From NCBI RefSeq assembly GCF_000219625.1, contig NC_018218.1:1488001-1552000 (forward strand): a stretch of 64,000 nt of DNA. The letters are read 5' to 3'. Below are positions 9,975 through 22,016 of this stretch, in pieces. Each line of letters begins with the position of its first letter. Position 1 is the stretch's first letter. A program made the translations under genes and the position numbers. The notes below the pieces were generated by a model, which was not told the DNA's origin, made no database searches, and saw nothing but the letters and a program-made list of their open reading frames with translations. Source of the DNA: Zymoseptoria tritici IPO323. Taxonomy: Eukaryota; Ascomycota; Dothideomycetes; Mycosphaerellales; Mycosphaerellaceae.

Positions 9975-12790
9975 CTATTCATGGCCGCCATTAACGCTGC
10001 TGTGGTGGTGCCCATGATGGTGGTGACGGTCTTTGTGCTGACGATGCTGCTCGTCGTTCTGCTCGTCGTTCTGCTCGAAGCCCTCGTCAAGCTTGACCCA
10101 CTCTTCGCTCTTCATCGCCTCCTGGTGCCTGGGCAGCTCCATGGTGACGTGCTGCTGCTCATTGTCATCACCCTCGTTCACGGTGTGAAGATGGTCGACC
10201 ACCTGGGCTTTGACGAAGACGGTCGGCTTCCCTGCGGCCAGATGGACATCGTTGTGTCCGGAGTCAGACGATCCAGGAGTGCCCAGGTAGTGACTTCCTG
10301 AAGGCGAGGTAGATGCGTGAGACTCCGCATGGCCAGGCAACAAGGCGTCAAAGCCGCTCTGCGTCTCAGTCATACGCTTGAAAGTGTCCCAAGTCGTGAC
10401 GGCGCCCAGAGCACGTTTCATGTGCGTGTCCATGATCTGCAGACCATAGATGTAGGAAGCATTGACCCAGCCGAAGCCCTCCGTAGCCACGCCCTTGAAG
10501 TCACTGCCTTGATTGCCGTATTCGGCAGTGACCTTGTGTGGATCTACCTGCCGAGTGACATCGTACTTCTCCACCACAATACCGTTGAAGTCGACGAAGG
10601 CTTTGGTGACCATGTAGATCCAGCGGTAAGCCAGGCGCTGAGCCTCTTCTTCGAAACCGTAGCGAAGCATACCGGTCCAGGCGAGGATCTGCTGAGGAGC
10701 CCAGCCGAAAGGAAAGTCCCATTGTCTGTTTGGTCGATGCACACCGACCGGACCACGACTCTCCTCGGTACCACTGACCAATCCTCCGTGCACCTCGAAA
10801 CGAGGCAGGGCCTTCTCGACCATAACCTGAGCTTGACGAGGAGTGGCGACACCAGCCCACATGGCCCAGAATGTGGTGGCACTCTCATAGCCAGTCTGCT
10901 GCTTTTCAACAGTGTTGTAGTCAAAGTACATGCCTTTGGCTTCGTTCCACATCAGCTTGTCCATGATTTGGCGACGCTTCTTGGCGCGGCGGTCCCAGGT
11001 GGATGACGTCTCGAAGTTTTCCTTTCCTGGAGCTTGCCACTCCTTTGGTATGGTCAGACGATCTCCAAAGAACGCACGAATGAGCCGTGCAATGTCGGCC
11101 TCGTACTTGTACAGCAACGAGTTGAGATCGATCGTGGCGAGGTGGGCACTAACCCGCTCAAGACGGTACGATGTGTCGTGGCCGGACTCACGCACAGAGC
11201 GATCATGGAGAAAGTACTCATCGAGCTCTGGCTCTTTGATCTGGCCGCTGTTGTATTGGTTCACGAACTCCTTGAAGTCCAACCCGTGCTTGTCCGCGTA
11301 CGGTGTGAGAACGTGCACGAAGTGAGATGCCTCGGTCTCTGGCGGGACACCAAGGCCACCTGGAACGTAGCGTGAGAGACCAGATGCCTCATCGAAGCGA
11401 GGCTTGGACATCCAGGTCGTGTAGTAGTCCTTGATGGCAGCGAGAGTGGCGTCTCGAAGGAAGTCCAAGCTACCCGGCTCGCTCTTGATGTGGTCGTAGA
11501 CACGCAATGCCATGTCTGTGAGGAAAGGTGGCTGCGATCGGCGGAGGTAGTATGAGCGATTGGCGTTGAGAATCTTTCCATAGTGTCGAATGCAGAAGCA
11601 GAAGTGCTTGACCATCGCAACGCAAAGGTCCGATCGTCCGTTGATCAGAAGTCCAAGAGTCTCCATGTAGCTGTCCCAGCCGTACAGCTCGTTGAAACGA
11701 CCGCCTGGAACCACGAATGGCAGACCCTTGAAATCTGGTTCGCCTTGCGGAGTGTCCTGGACACGTTCCATGGCCACGGCGAGCAAGCCAGGAGCATTGT
11801 TGAGATCACGTACGTATTCATCATCATCTGCGCCTCCCTCCTTCAGCCATTGAACGTCCAATCGCATGTTGGGATGCTCTCGGGCGATCCGTGAGTAGTA
11901 CTGGAACTGTTCAGGGGCCCCAACCGGAATGTAGATACGTGGTCGGGGATCGGATGTCCAGTCCTTGGGATCTCTGGCGACCGTGGCAATGTTGGACCCA
12001 TCGATCCGTCTTGTCAAGTTTGGCCAGAATTGGTCCTTGATCAGGCGAGCGAGTCGATTGACCGGATTCTCGTTCAAGCGAGATTCGTCAAGAACAATTT
12101 GCTTGCGACCAAACTTCTTGGCCAATGTGAGCTCCTGCAGAAGATTGCTGAGCATATACGTGCCGCGAACATCGAATCGACGATAGCCGCCAGAGGCAGC
12201 TGTCCCCAGCTCAATGGTCTTTGGACCGGTGTCCTCGATAGTGATCTGCACATTGCCGTCGGTGTCCTCACGATCGAGAAGAGTCTTGAGAGTATCCTTG
12301 ACATCGATCAGGAAGCGGCGTGGGGCATTACCCGTGGCATCTGTAATCAAGCGTCAGTCCATTGTTCGCTAACGAGCAGGACAATCCTCGGCCTACCATG
12401 ACTGGTGCGCCTTCCAGGCGTCTTGTAGTTCGTTGCTATCGTGTTACGCGAGGCATGATCGATCTGCGTGGGTTTTGCTGTCAGCAGAGGTGCCTTGGGC
12501 AAAGTCCATCGTTTGGAGTACGGCAGTGGATCGTATGGCGACTGTGGTGTCTGTGGTGTCTGTGGTGTTTGTGGACTCTTTGGCATGCTTACTGCAGAGT
12601 ATGTCCGGCTCTTTGCAACCTTTCTAGGATTGTGGCTGGCGCCATAGTAGACGTTGGGCGCAGCGTACGGGTCTGTATCGAGCGAGACCGCCTGCTCTCC
12701 GTTGCGGTTCTCGGCGATTTGCTCGAAGTGAGCGTGGTGTTCGTTGGGGGTGGGTTGGTGAACTGCGAGCTCGGATTTCTGCGTGCTCAT
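9975..12790 (-). CDS. nth1: Neutral trehalase (GH37), alpha,alpha-trehalose hydrolase
   Basis: The two exons are 12397-12790 and 9975-12340, with a 56 bp intron (12341-12396) whose removal joins RRTSH to [11 protein letters not shown] in frame, giving 919 aa. The ATG at 12790 was chosen because the conserved N-terminus (YYG..., KSRTYSAVS) begins shortly after. The N-terminal part carries RRTS and RTYS phospho-sites typical of PKA-regulated cytosolic trehalases. A calcium-binding loop, [12 protein letters not shown], lies at ~157-168. GH37 signatures are [14 protein letters not shown] (343-356) and [10 protein letters not shown] (~671-680). The reaction is trehalose to two glucose during stress recovery and germination. 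Oddly, after the normal end of the catalytic domain (~789) about 130 more residues follow, ending in a His/Gln/Asp-rich tail. The N-terminal PQT repeat is encoded by a tandem 9-bp repeat. Confidence 0.95.
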
Positions 12791-14082
12791 GCTCTGGCGA
12801 AGGGTGATGCAATGCGGATCGTGGTCGTTCGAGGATCGATTGTTGGTCGGCGGGCGAGGTGGAGAGAAGGTCCCGGGACGTTGAGAGACTTTGCTTCTGA
12901 TGATCACCTGGACGGATGGAGCTCTCAAGTCGACCCTATGACGCTAAAGGGACTGGACGGAAACTCTTCGGGCGGTGGATTTTGCAAAGTCGTCGACCGT
13001 GTGAGAAGAACGACGGTCGAGCGGTCTGTCGAATTTGAGTTGCAGAAACAGCAAGGTATGTCGGTCTTTTACCAGGGTGCAGGCGTGGGCAGGTAGGGGT
13101 GGAACAATGAAGCTTTCTGTCGCGTGCTCGATGATGCTGTGAATGCTACCAACGACGACGACGACGACGGAGAAGTGTGCTCTTCCGGCGTGATCTCTAC
13201 CAGGCAACAGAGACCATACCTCAGCAAGCACTATGTGTGCATCTGGCAGCGTCGACGGCCTTTGTCCTTTCTTATATCGCCGGGAAGGCAAGGGCTTGCG
13301 GTACAGATGCAGTGGGAGGTAAGCATATTCAGCTGGCGCGTGTGCTCCTGACATCTTCTCCTTTGTTCAACGCAGCTGTTCTTGTCTGTGTCGCCGTCTT
13401 TGTCGGAAAACCACGTGGATGTCGGACTAAGCATGGATGCTGTCAAGATTATGGTACTGGAGGAGAAGGAATGCAGACGTGTACACAATGTCGAGGACGA
13501 GCCACACACAATGTCCAGGTTGGTGCAACACGATCGCAAAGGATCAATGTGGCACTCGCCATATATCCAATAGGCACAGATCTACCGCATGTCTGCACAC
13601 CATCAGGATAGACATCGGTGTATACATGCCGTACTTTTCGCGTGGCATACCGGCCGGAGGAATCCTTCCCTGTTGCATGGGACCGATCACATGCCTCTAT
13701 CTTTGGCAGCTGACGGAGTGAGGAAACACTGCCTCACGCCTTGGTAAAGTTAACTACGACATGTTCGACTAAGCTGCCGTACGTGCGATCCCAGCCAACC
13801 CAGCGAAACTTGTACAGTTAAAGTTGGGCGGGAAGTTGGGGAGTCGCGCGAAGTGGTCCCAAGTGACTTAATAGAGTGTGCAGACTGAGCAGGAGCACGG
13901 AGGTGTTTCTGTCGATCAGATCAGTCACCTGCGTGAGCTCACGCCGCCTGATGATACCTCAGCTCGTACTTGCTCACAGCTGATCCTGTCCATTCCACAA
14001 ACCAACAATCGGTCTCGTCCGAACGACGCCCATCCCGTATCCAGCTCATAGATTCCCTCTCACAGGCACGCTTCCTTTCCAA
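12791..14082. other. Trehalase upstream region
   Basis: This stretch holds the 5' flank of the trehalase gene and the 3' flank of the SDR gene. One AGGGG stress-response element core is at 13095-13099, ~305 bp upstream of the trehalase ATG; a five-base match is weak evidence. No gene is supported here. Confidence 0.4.
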
Positions 14083-15473
14083 TCACTCCTTCGCAGCGTC
14101 CACCAGGACCGTCGACGCAGAAACATCCTCCGCATCTTTCCCACCCTTCCACTTCTCCACATCAATGACCTGTCTGCCATCCCATTTCTCCATAAACTTG
14201 ACTCCCTGCGATCGAACTCGAACTTGATACCAATGCGGCATGGCACGGATCAACGTCGAAACAGCTCCGGCGCCGGGAACGATGACTTGTCCACTGCTTC
14301 CGCTCAAAACCTTCTTCACGATCGCTTCGGCCACCGTGTCGACTTCGAGGGAGGGCATCAGGAAAGGACTCCCGCCGTTGTAGCCCTTGAACAGAGGCGT
14401 CCGGGTGTACCCCTGGTTGACCACAACTGTTCGCACCTTCGGAGCGTTGTATAGCGTCGACAATTCCGCGGTAATTCCTTCGTGGAACGATAGCGCCGCG
14501 GCTTTCGACGAGGCGTAGTCGACCATATTGGGCACCGCGAGGTAAGCAGCCAGCGAAGCGACCGTGACGATCATGCCGTGGTTGTTCTTGACCATTGAAG
14601 GGAGGAATTCGTGAGCCAGCCAGTAGTGCGCAAAAGTGTTGACCTCGAATGTGAACCGGACATCCTTCTCCGTGGAGTTGAGCAGGCTCTTACCGCGCGC
14701 AACGCCAGCGTTGTTGATGAGCACAGTCGGCTCTCCCACCTCCGCGCGAATCTGGTCGGCGAGCTTTTTGATCGTGGCGGGAGAAGTGATGTCGCACTTG
14801 TAGTATCGCACATTGGATGCTATTCTCCGTCAGTGTCTTCCATGAAGAGCAGTCTCGCCGAAGCTCCACTACTGCCATCGTCCTGCTCAAACCGCGCCGC
14901 ATGACCTGCCCCTCAGTGGCTTGGAATGTGCAGTGTGAGCAGGAGAATGGAGATTTCCCATTATACGCACATGCTTCAAAGGTCATAGGAATGACATCCA
15001 GCACCACAACCTTCGTTCCCCTCTCCGCAAAGAGCTTCACGACTTGTCCACCAATGCCACCAGCTCCTCCGGTAACGACCACAATTTCGCGATTCCAATC
15101 ATACTGATCGTTTGTCCAGTTGTTCAAGACCCCAGCGTCGAGGTACGAGCTGACCCATCGGAAGACGCCGTAGTAGAAGAGCTTGCGGAGTCGCGAGAGG
15201 GCGGTCGGATGGTCGAAGGCGAAGTCGGAGCCGCGCTTCGAGAAGCGGGCGGCGAGCAGGAAGGCGAGGGTGAAGAGTGGGTTGAAGGCGGTACGCTTGA
15301 TGAAGCGTCCGATGGGGTCGGCGGTGAGGCCTGTTGGAGGATGTCATTGTCAGCGCGACGAAACACGAGTTGCGAGCAGGGTCGTGGTGGATCCGGGGGA
15401 GAGCGCGGGGAGAGAGCTATGGGGAAGGATTATGCTCACCTTCACGCGGCAGCAGGCCTTTACGAAAGGGCAT
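14083..15473 (-). CDS. Membrane-anchored short-chain dehydrogenase/reductase
   Basis: The three exons are 15440-15473, 14971-15330 and 14083-14819, with introns of 109 and 151 bp, encoding 376 aa. All junctions keep the frame and have GT-AG ends. A hydrophobic N-terminal segment (FNPLFTLAFLLAARF, ~27-41) suggests membrane anchoring. The Rossmann motif TGGAGGIGG is at 98-106 and NNAG at 167-170. The catalytic residues are S220, Y233 and K237 (YASSK). D123 after the second strand favours NAD(H) over NADP(H). The arrangement resembles DHRS/RDH10 or 17-beta-HSD11-type enzymes that act on lipids or retinoid-like alcohols at the ER or lipid droplets. The substrate cannot be told from sequence, and no pathway partners are adjacent. 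Confidence 0.88.
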
Positions 15474-16175
15474 TTCCTCGGTAGAATGTGCTTGAGAATG
15501 AGACTGAGACTTTCCGTTCAGTGAGTGTAGTATACAAAAGACAGAAAGAACGGTGCGACGGCGACGAGGCGATCAGGTAGGTATACACCAATCTCGAAGC
15601 GAGCCTTCGGAGAAGAGGAGCTTCGTGACACCCCACATGCGACTCGACAGGGTGCCCTCGGTGTTTAATTGGGCGGTTCGTAGCTCCGTCGTTTTCATCC
15701 TCACCTCACTACCAAGTCCATATCGCTTGCCTTGGAGGATTGCTCGCCTCGCCTGTGCAACCACGAGATGCTGTCAGACTGTCAGACTCGATGGCGCTCT
15801 TTCGTCCAAGGTGCTAGACCACGGCCAACCGAGGAGGCAGCGCAGCCAGATAGGAGAACTTGTGCTTGCCGAAGCATCAGAGCAGTCGCAAGATCAGCCT
15901 GCGAGTCTCTCGAAGCCGAAGATCAGCAAGACGAAGACCACTGACCATGTACAGCCGAGCTGCAGTAGAGTGGACTGCATGCCGGAGAGCTGAAAGGATG
16001 AGCAAAGCCGCAGTGCCACGGCTTCCCAGCAATCGACACATATTTGGACGTTCAATGCTTTCGCCAGGCCTATCGACTCATAGGTGTATTAGGAGAGATT
16101 GCTATCAATGACCCCCAGCAGAATTTCACTCAGGACACCCTCTCACCACACAACCCTCTTGACAAGGAACAATCC
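15474..16175. other. Intergenic region, nothing supported
   Basis: The stretch lies upstream of the SDR gene and downstream of the protease gene. No conserved frame, RNA or repeat is seen. Confidence 0.5.
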
Positions 16176-17742
16176 TCAAATTCCAACATAATGAGGCATC
16201 TCCACCTCGTAATGCTTGTGCTGACCCGCCGCCGGATGAGGAGCAGTCGCAGTCGCAGCTGGCACAGTCTTCTTCTGGCCCGTCGCCTCATTCTCCATCG
16301 AAGTCGACTTGTCGTCCTTCTGCACCCAGCCGAACCTCTGCTTGCCCTGGTCGAAAATGGCGTACATGCCCTTCAGCACCGAGCAGCCGTAGATGGAGAA
16401 GCTGAGGTTGCCACGGGACTGGATGCCGCCGTAGGTCATGCCGTTGCCAGCATCGGCGAAGGCGATGTCTTGCTTGTGGATGGTGAAGAGGTCGTTGCCG
16501 ATGGCAAACTTGACCACGGGGATCTTGTCGAGGGAGTGCGACGTAGGGAAGAGGTAGCCCTACAAGGTGGTGTCAGTGGGCATGTCTCCATCAGTGCAAG
16601 GTGTTTCATCAGGTCGAAGACTCACGCCTTGGCTGGAATCGTAACGCGAATTCGGAATGGCTTCGTAGATGGCCTTGCAGGTGTTGTCGTCGATCAAACA
16701 CAGCGTTGTGCCGGTATCCATGATGGCTGAGCCGCCGACCAGGGCGAGCTCGAGATCATTGACGCGAGCAGAAGTTGACGGGACACTCCAGAAGCCCTGA
16801 GAGCTGTCGACCGGAGCATAATGGATCTGGCCCTCACCACGGAGGTAGCTGTCAATGTAACCAAATGTGTAGCAAGGAGTTGTGTGGTCTTTGCTGTTGG
16901 TCAAGTATGCGGTGAAGAGCTCGCTTCCAGGCTGGATATCGGATTGTCCGATCATGTTCTCCACGGGCGTCTTGACCGGCATAGGTTTGACTGTGTTGAT
17001 GGCGCCCTACAATGAGGTCAGTCAGGGCCATCTCTACCTCGATCGAAGCGACTTACGAATGCCAGTCCACAGAGACCATCTCCTTTCGACTGCTGGAATT
17101 GCGGCGACAACTCCTTGGCCAGCTCCACGCCTTGGTTGTGCAGCTTGATGCCTCCGATGCTCACTTCGTCGGTGCCGACCGTTCCCTCGGCGTTGGAGCC
17201 GTCGCCGTATTTGATCTTCCAAGTTGAAGCAGTTTGCTTCTAGGTGCTGCTCTTGCACGGATCAAAGACGGCATGGCCTGTTGCGACGCCCTTCTTCACA
17301 ACGGCCTTGTCCAACAAGGTCGACCAGAGCCAGAGGTCCGAAGATCCGGAGTCGAAGTTGACATTGCAGTGCTGCGGCGGCGTGCCCACGGCGATCTGTG
17401 CTAAGTACTCAGAATCTTGCTGTACGTCTTCTGCGTCGACTTCGCCGAGTTTGCCGGACGCATCCTTGTGGGTCATCATCTTTGAAATGGTGTGCGAGTT
17501 ATTCTTGTGGGTTCCCGGCTTGAACTTGTCGATGAACTTCTCGCCGTCTTCGATCATTTCGTGGACCACGGTGAAAGGGCACTCGAGCGTTGGAGTCATG
17601 TCATCTGAGAGGAGTCAGCTATGCGTATGAATTGGAGAGCAGTGCCATGGTACGTACACTTGCGGACGAGGTGACCGAGCGACTTGCGACCGCTGCGGAT
17701 GTAGTCCTCGTTCCTCACGAGCTTGATTGGCTTCTGCTCCAT
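16176..17742 (-). pseudogene. Pepsin-like (A1) aspartic protease gene with an in-frame TAG
   Basis: The four exons are 17658-17742, 17057-17604, 16626-17006 and 16176-16559; introns are 53, 50 and 66 bp. They join in frame into 466 codons. Codon 150 (17240-17242) is TAG, inside the conserved block FDPCKSST-stop-KQTASTWKIKYGDGS, where related proteases have an aromatic or other residue after SST. Both catalytic motifs are present: FDSGSSDLW (D113) and MDTGTT (D308). The protein starts MEQKPIKLVR with no signal peptide, as in an ascomycete A1 group carrying a KSLGHLVRKYD-like N-terminal segment. If intact it would be an intracellular or unconventionally exported endopeptidase. Everything except the TAG looks functional, so a recent nonsense mutation, a base-call error or readthrough are all possible. 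No intron of sensible size removes the stop. Confidence 0.75.
17240..17242 (-). other. In-frame stop codon in aspartic protease exon 2
   Basis: On the minus strand this TAG interrupts the frame after KSST; coding-quality sequence (YGDG, GTV, GGIKL, GLAF) continues in the same frame. TGG to TAG, a CpA to TpA change on the other strand, would explain it by one transition. Confidence 0.8.
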
Positions 17743-18539
17743 CTTGTTGTAGGTGCTGGGAAGGTGATGCTTTTGTTGGTAGGTGGTCTTGATGTCGTCG
17801 AGCAGAATGATGGATGCTGTGATGTAGATGTAGGACTGAAGATACTATGCGAGGCGTGAGTGAAATGATTGATGGAGGTTGGTGTAGCAGAGATTGATGT
17901 CGATGGAAGGAAAAGGGCTACATGGACGGAAAGCCTCTACGAGGAAGTCATGGTAGTTGTGCAACTACTCCCGCCAACACACTTGCCGTTGGCGATCAGC
18001 AATACCTTCCATGTGTAATGACAGCATTGGCAGTCGGCGAGATAGAGGCGAATATAGGTAAGTGAGCAAGACATGCTATATAGACGTGTATAGCGGACAT
18101 GCTATATGATCGTCGAGATCAGTTAGGTCGGCGTACATGTAAATCAACAAACATGCCATATTGTCGTGCGGGTACCGTAATAGGCATGCTGGGTAAGCGT
18201 ACAGCTAATTTAGCAAGACATTTCCGATAGCCGGGAAGGCACTGTGGTTCGGTACGATCTCCTGTCTTACCTGCAGGAACTTGCTGCCTCGCTGTCCCCA
18301 GGAGCACTGACTTACTTGGTCACATTATGGACAAGGCTTTTTTCCCATGAAGTTCACAAACACCGTTGAACATTGATTAAGTACTGTAATCCTTTTTCAT
18401 TTCGTGGAGTGTCTCCCAGCTGGAGTTGCATAGACACAACCGGATGCGTAGTCTCCTGCTCCACACGTTCCCTCATCTCATGCCGCTATGCCCATTCGCA
18501 AGTGAATCATCACTTCATGTGGCCATCGCTCTGACCATC
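17743..18539. other. Intergenic region with short diverged repeats
   Basis: The stretch lies upstream of the protease gene and downstream of the PNUTS-like gene. It contains the three ACATGC(T/C)ATAT-type copies listed separately. No gene is supported. Confidence 0.5.
18070..18168 (+). repeat. Three diverged ~19 bp direct repeats
   Basis: Copies lie at 18070-18088, 18096-18114 and 18150-18168. They share ACATGCYATAT followed by a CGTG/CGTC-like end. The region lies ~330-425 bp upstream of the protease start. Function is unknown. Confidence 0.5.
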
Positions 18540-21500
18540 TCATCCCTCATGCAAATAACTGCACTTGTCCCCTTTCACACACTTCCCTATCGGCCAAAAC
18601 TTGCACGGCTGTGTCTTGTAATTCGGATTCTTGCTCTTGTCCGCACCACGACCACTTCCTCCGCCATATGAACTCTGCTGACCGAAGTTTGCGGACGGAC
18701 CATTGGCGTTGTAGTTGGCCTGCTGTTGAGCTTGTGGGGCAAGGTTGGCCAGGATGGCGGCGAGGTCGATATTCGGAGCCGGAGCCGGGACGGCGGGGAC
18801 TGGGAATTGATATGCTGGAGCGGGTTGCTGTTGGGGCTGATTGTATGTTCCGGCGGCTTTGAGAGAGGCTAGGATGGCTGAAATGTCTGGTGCGGCCGTG
18901 GCAGGAGCGGCGGAGGGCGCAGGTGGCTGCTGGGGCATCATGAAACTGGTGTTATTGATGCGGCCGGGATATTGGTTCCTCGGGAATCTCTGCAACCTCT
19001 TCTGGATCGCACGGTCTGCATACTTTTGCTCGATGTCTCCGAATCGCTGTACAGTCATCGAATCGCCAGTATATGGATCTGCAGGCTCGCGAGGATTTGA
19101 TGGAATGTCGCTCGGGTTGGGGTAGAACACCAAGAGTGTGCTGTTCTCGTATGCTTCGCGCTTGCCTCGCTCAGCTGAATCGGGCTGCATCTCACCGCCA
19201 CCAAATGGAGCATAGTTGCGCTTGCGCTCATCTTCATCGACGACGCTGAAATCGACGAGGGATGGCGGGCTGAACTCTAGCAGAGTCTCGACATCCTCCA
19301 TGATCTCGTCCTCGTCGTCGAGATCTTCCATGGCCTTATGCTGCTTGAGCACGCGGCCTTCACCTCCAACATCAGACATGTCGCGCATTTGGCTGGCATC
19401 ATGGCCAAGTTCTTCATCCGGATCATGCGTAAAGTACCGGATCTCGACAAGCTCTTCGCGTTCCTTGAAACGAACGTGGAGCTTACGTCGCTGCTCCTTT
19501 CGCAGACGCTTTGCGCGATCTTCGGGTTTCTCGTACTTTTCCTCCTTCTGTGGCTTTGGTGCGATCTTCTCTTCCTTGGGCTTCGCCAGGTTGGCCATAG
19601 TCTCTGCAAAGGAAAACGCAGGCCTAGTAGGTGCGGCGGCAGTGGCAGCCGGCTTGCCAGCCAGTCTGGTCGTCAAGGCTGGTTTGGCGGCAGTGGATGC
19701 AGCTGCGTTGCGGTCTGCGTTTGACGTGCCAGGTTTCTTGGCTGCCGACTGCAGACCGGAGAAGAATCCCGAGGGCTTCGCGACAACGGTCTTGCGGGCT
19801 GCTGCCGGTGCCGTGGCAGACGCTACAACTTTAGTCGCGTCGTTGGCGAGCTTTACCGAAGCTCCATTCACCTTCGCATTCGCGGTGGCACCGTTCGTTT
19901 TCGATAAACCGGTGGCCAACTTCTTCACCACTCCGCCATCTCCTGATGCTGCGGCGCTTCGCTTGACACCGGCGACAGGCTCGGGGCCCGCACGCTTCCC
20001 TGGTGGAGATTCTGGCTTCACGGTGACCGTGGCGGACGACTTATGCGCGCCTTGAGCAGCGGCATCCTTGGCGATCGCTTCGGCGTTCTGGAGGATCTTC
20101 TTGACCCAGAATTGCACGCGTGCGTCGCCCTTCTTCTGCACGCGGGGCAAGAGCTTTTCGAGATTGACCTTTTCCAGCTTAGTATTGTTGAGAGTCGTGA
20201 ACAGGCTCATTGTCTCCAGGATGGTCTTCGAGATGCCTGCGTTGACATCGTCTGCCTTGAAGCGATCAAGCAGGACTTGATAGCAGACGAACACGAGAGA
20301 AGTGTTCTCCGATAGTCTGGGGCACAAAAAAGTCAGCACTTTATTGCGGTTTAATTTTGAGCAATGTCCTTTGGCAATCAGGAACTTTCGTTTAGCAGCA
20401 TCAACTATCATTGATGGAATGATCGTGTATGTTCCAACTGTGCAACAGAAGTTGTGCATAACAGATGAACACGCGAGGAGACAAGTTCAGACGACATTTC
20501 GTTTGCATTGGTCATGATCACGAGAACGCGTGGTCGTGGACTTTGTCGACTTCGTCGTTCACTTGAAACAATACCTTTCATGTCTCTGTCGAGGATGATG
20601 CACGCTGCCGCTGCCACGAAAACAAACGAAGGGAACCGGGGGATGCTGGGGTAGGGCGTGTACTCACAGTGAAACAATGTCCCGATGACCATGCTTGAGA
20701 GCAGTCCGGAAGGCCACTTCGATCATATCGCGCTGATCTTTGACTCTGCTCTTCAGAAGTGGCAGCTCACCCACGCGCTTCTTCTGCTCTGCTTCCGCGA
20801 CTGCGGCGATGTCGACCTTCCATCGATCTCTGATTGTCTTGATAACTTCCCAGAAGTCAACCAGACTCTTTCTGATAACCTCACCTTCCAAGTCTCGGCG
20901 CTTGCTCCGCCAGAGCGCTTTGATTGTGTCGTATTCAACTGCGCCCTTCGAGTCGTCCGGGCGTGTTGATGGAAGTGGAGAGTCGGATTCGTCGTCGTCG
21001 TCAGAGTACGCAGAGGAGTCATCATCTGACGATTCCTCGTCGCTGGAAGAGTCTTGCTCATACTTGATCTGCGGACCTGAGGAAGTGGATGTGGAGAATG
21101 CCTTCAAAGCCTTTGGCAACGCAGCACTCGATTTCTGCCTGGACGACTTCTTGCCAATCTTGGCCAGGACCTTGGGGTTGTGGCCAGTCTGCCGTCGCAT
21201 TTCATTCCGTGACATGCGAGCTACATATGCTGGGATAGCACTGCGCGAGATATTCCACTCATACGGCTCTTTGCCAACATTTGCGAAATTCCCCATCCGT
21301 TCCGAGTTGGTGGCTCGAGCGAGATCGTCAAACTTGATGATGCCAAACATACCGGCATCGGCACCCTGTGGGATGGCAGCGATGAGAGCATTCTGGTTCA
21401 CCTGGCGAGACTGGTTTGGTGGAGGGTTCCTGTTCAAGTGTGCCTGATTGAGGTTGGACGGCTGATAGCCCGCACCAACGTATGGGTACATCTGCCTGGT

Positions 21501-22016
21501 AGATGTGTCCCGATCAAGTGCTTGCGGTGCAATGGTGCCGGCATTGCCATGCTGAGCATCGAAGAAGTTGTATGTCGTGCCGGTTGATGGTGTGACCAGA
21601 CTTGGATCGTATTGCTGCTGCTGCTGCTGCTGTGGTGGTGGTCGATATTGGTAGGTCTGCTGTGGCTGGGCGGAGTAGTTCGCGAAACTCGTCTGGTTGA
21701 ATTGCGGTGGACTTTGGTTGGCATTGCGGGCGTATGGTGAAGCCTGACCATTATTATTGTTGAAGCTGGTTGGCACATGATAGTTTGGCGTAGCTTGAAG
21801 CCCACGTGAATGGTGGGGTCCGGCGAATTCGTTGCCGTTGACGGCCCAAGAAGCATCGAAGTTGTGATTGGAGTCGGCCGAGGTCGAAAGAAAAGAGGGA
21901 GTTTCATATGCATTGTACTGCTGATGCTGATGTTGCTGCGGCTGCTGGCTGTCGCCGAACAAATGTGAATTGTTTGCGTATCCGTCAAGGTTGTTACCTG
22001 CCGGCATCCGATCCAT
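18540..22016 (-). CDS. PNUTS/Ppn1-like PP1 regulatory subunit with TFIIS-N and CCCH domains
   Basis: The exons are 20668-22016 and 18540-20316. The intron is 351 bp, long for this locus, but its GT-AG ends restore the frame (DIVSL-LSENTSL). The protein has 1041 aa. The N-terminal ~200 residues are Gln/Asn-rich with a CAG-encoded Q7 run, followed by an acidic Ser stretch. A TFIIS N-terminal (LW-like) helical domain spans ~380-560 (DFWEVIKTIRDRW ... VNLEKLLPRVQ). The RKLHVRFKE segment (KLHVRF ~728-733) is an RVxF-type PP1-binding motif. The last 26 residues form a CCCH zinc finger (C-x8-C-x5-C-x3-H). This layout matches animal PNUTS and fission-yeast Ppn1, a subunit of the cleavage/polyadenylation complex that brings PP1 to RNA polymerase II. 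It diverges from sly1 over 986 bp. ATG 22016 is the first in frame; ATG 22007 is also possible. Confidence 0.8.

Noticed and set aside
12341..12350. Downstream start for trehalase at a TTG at the end of the intron
   Set aside because: The spliced upstream exon supplies the PKA-site N-terminus, and the junction gives a family-like sequence.
17240..17270. Mini-intron removing the TAG in the aspartic protease
   Set aside because: A GT-AG pair exists, but the intron would be only ~30 nt and would delete the conserved VFDPCKSST block.
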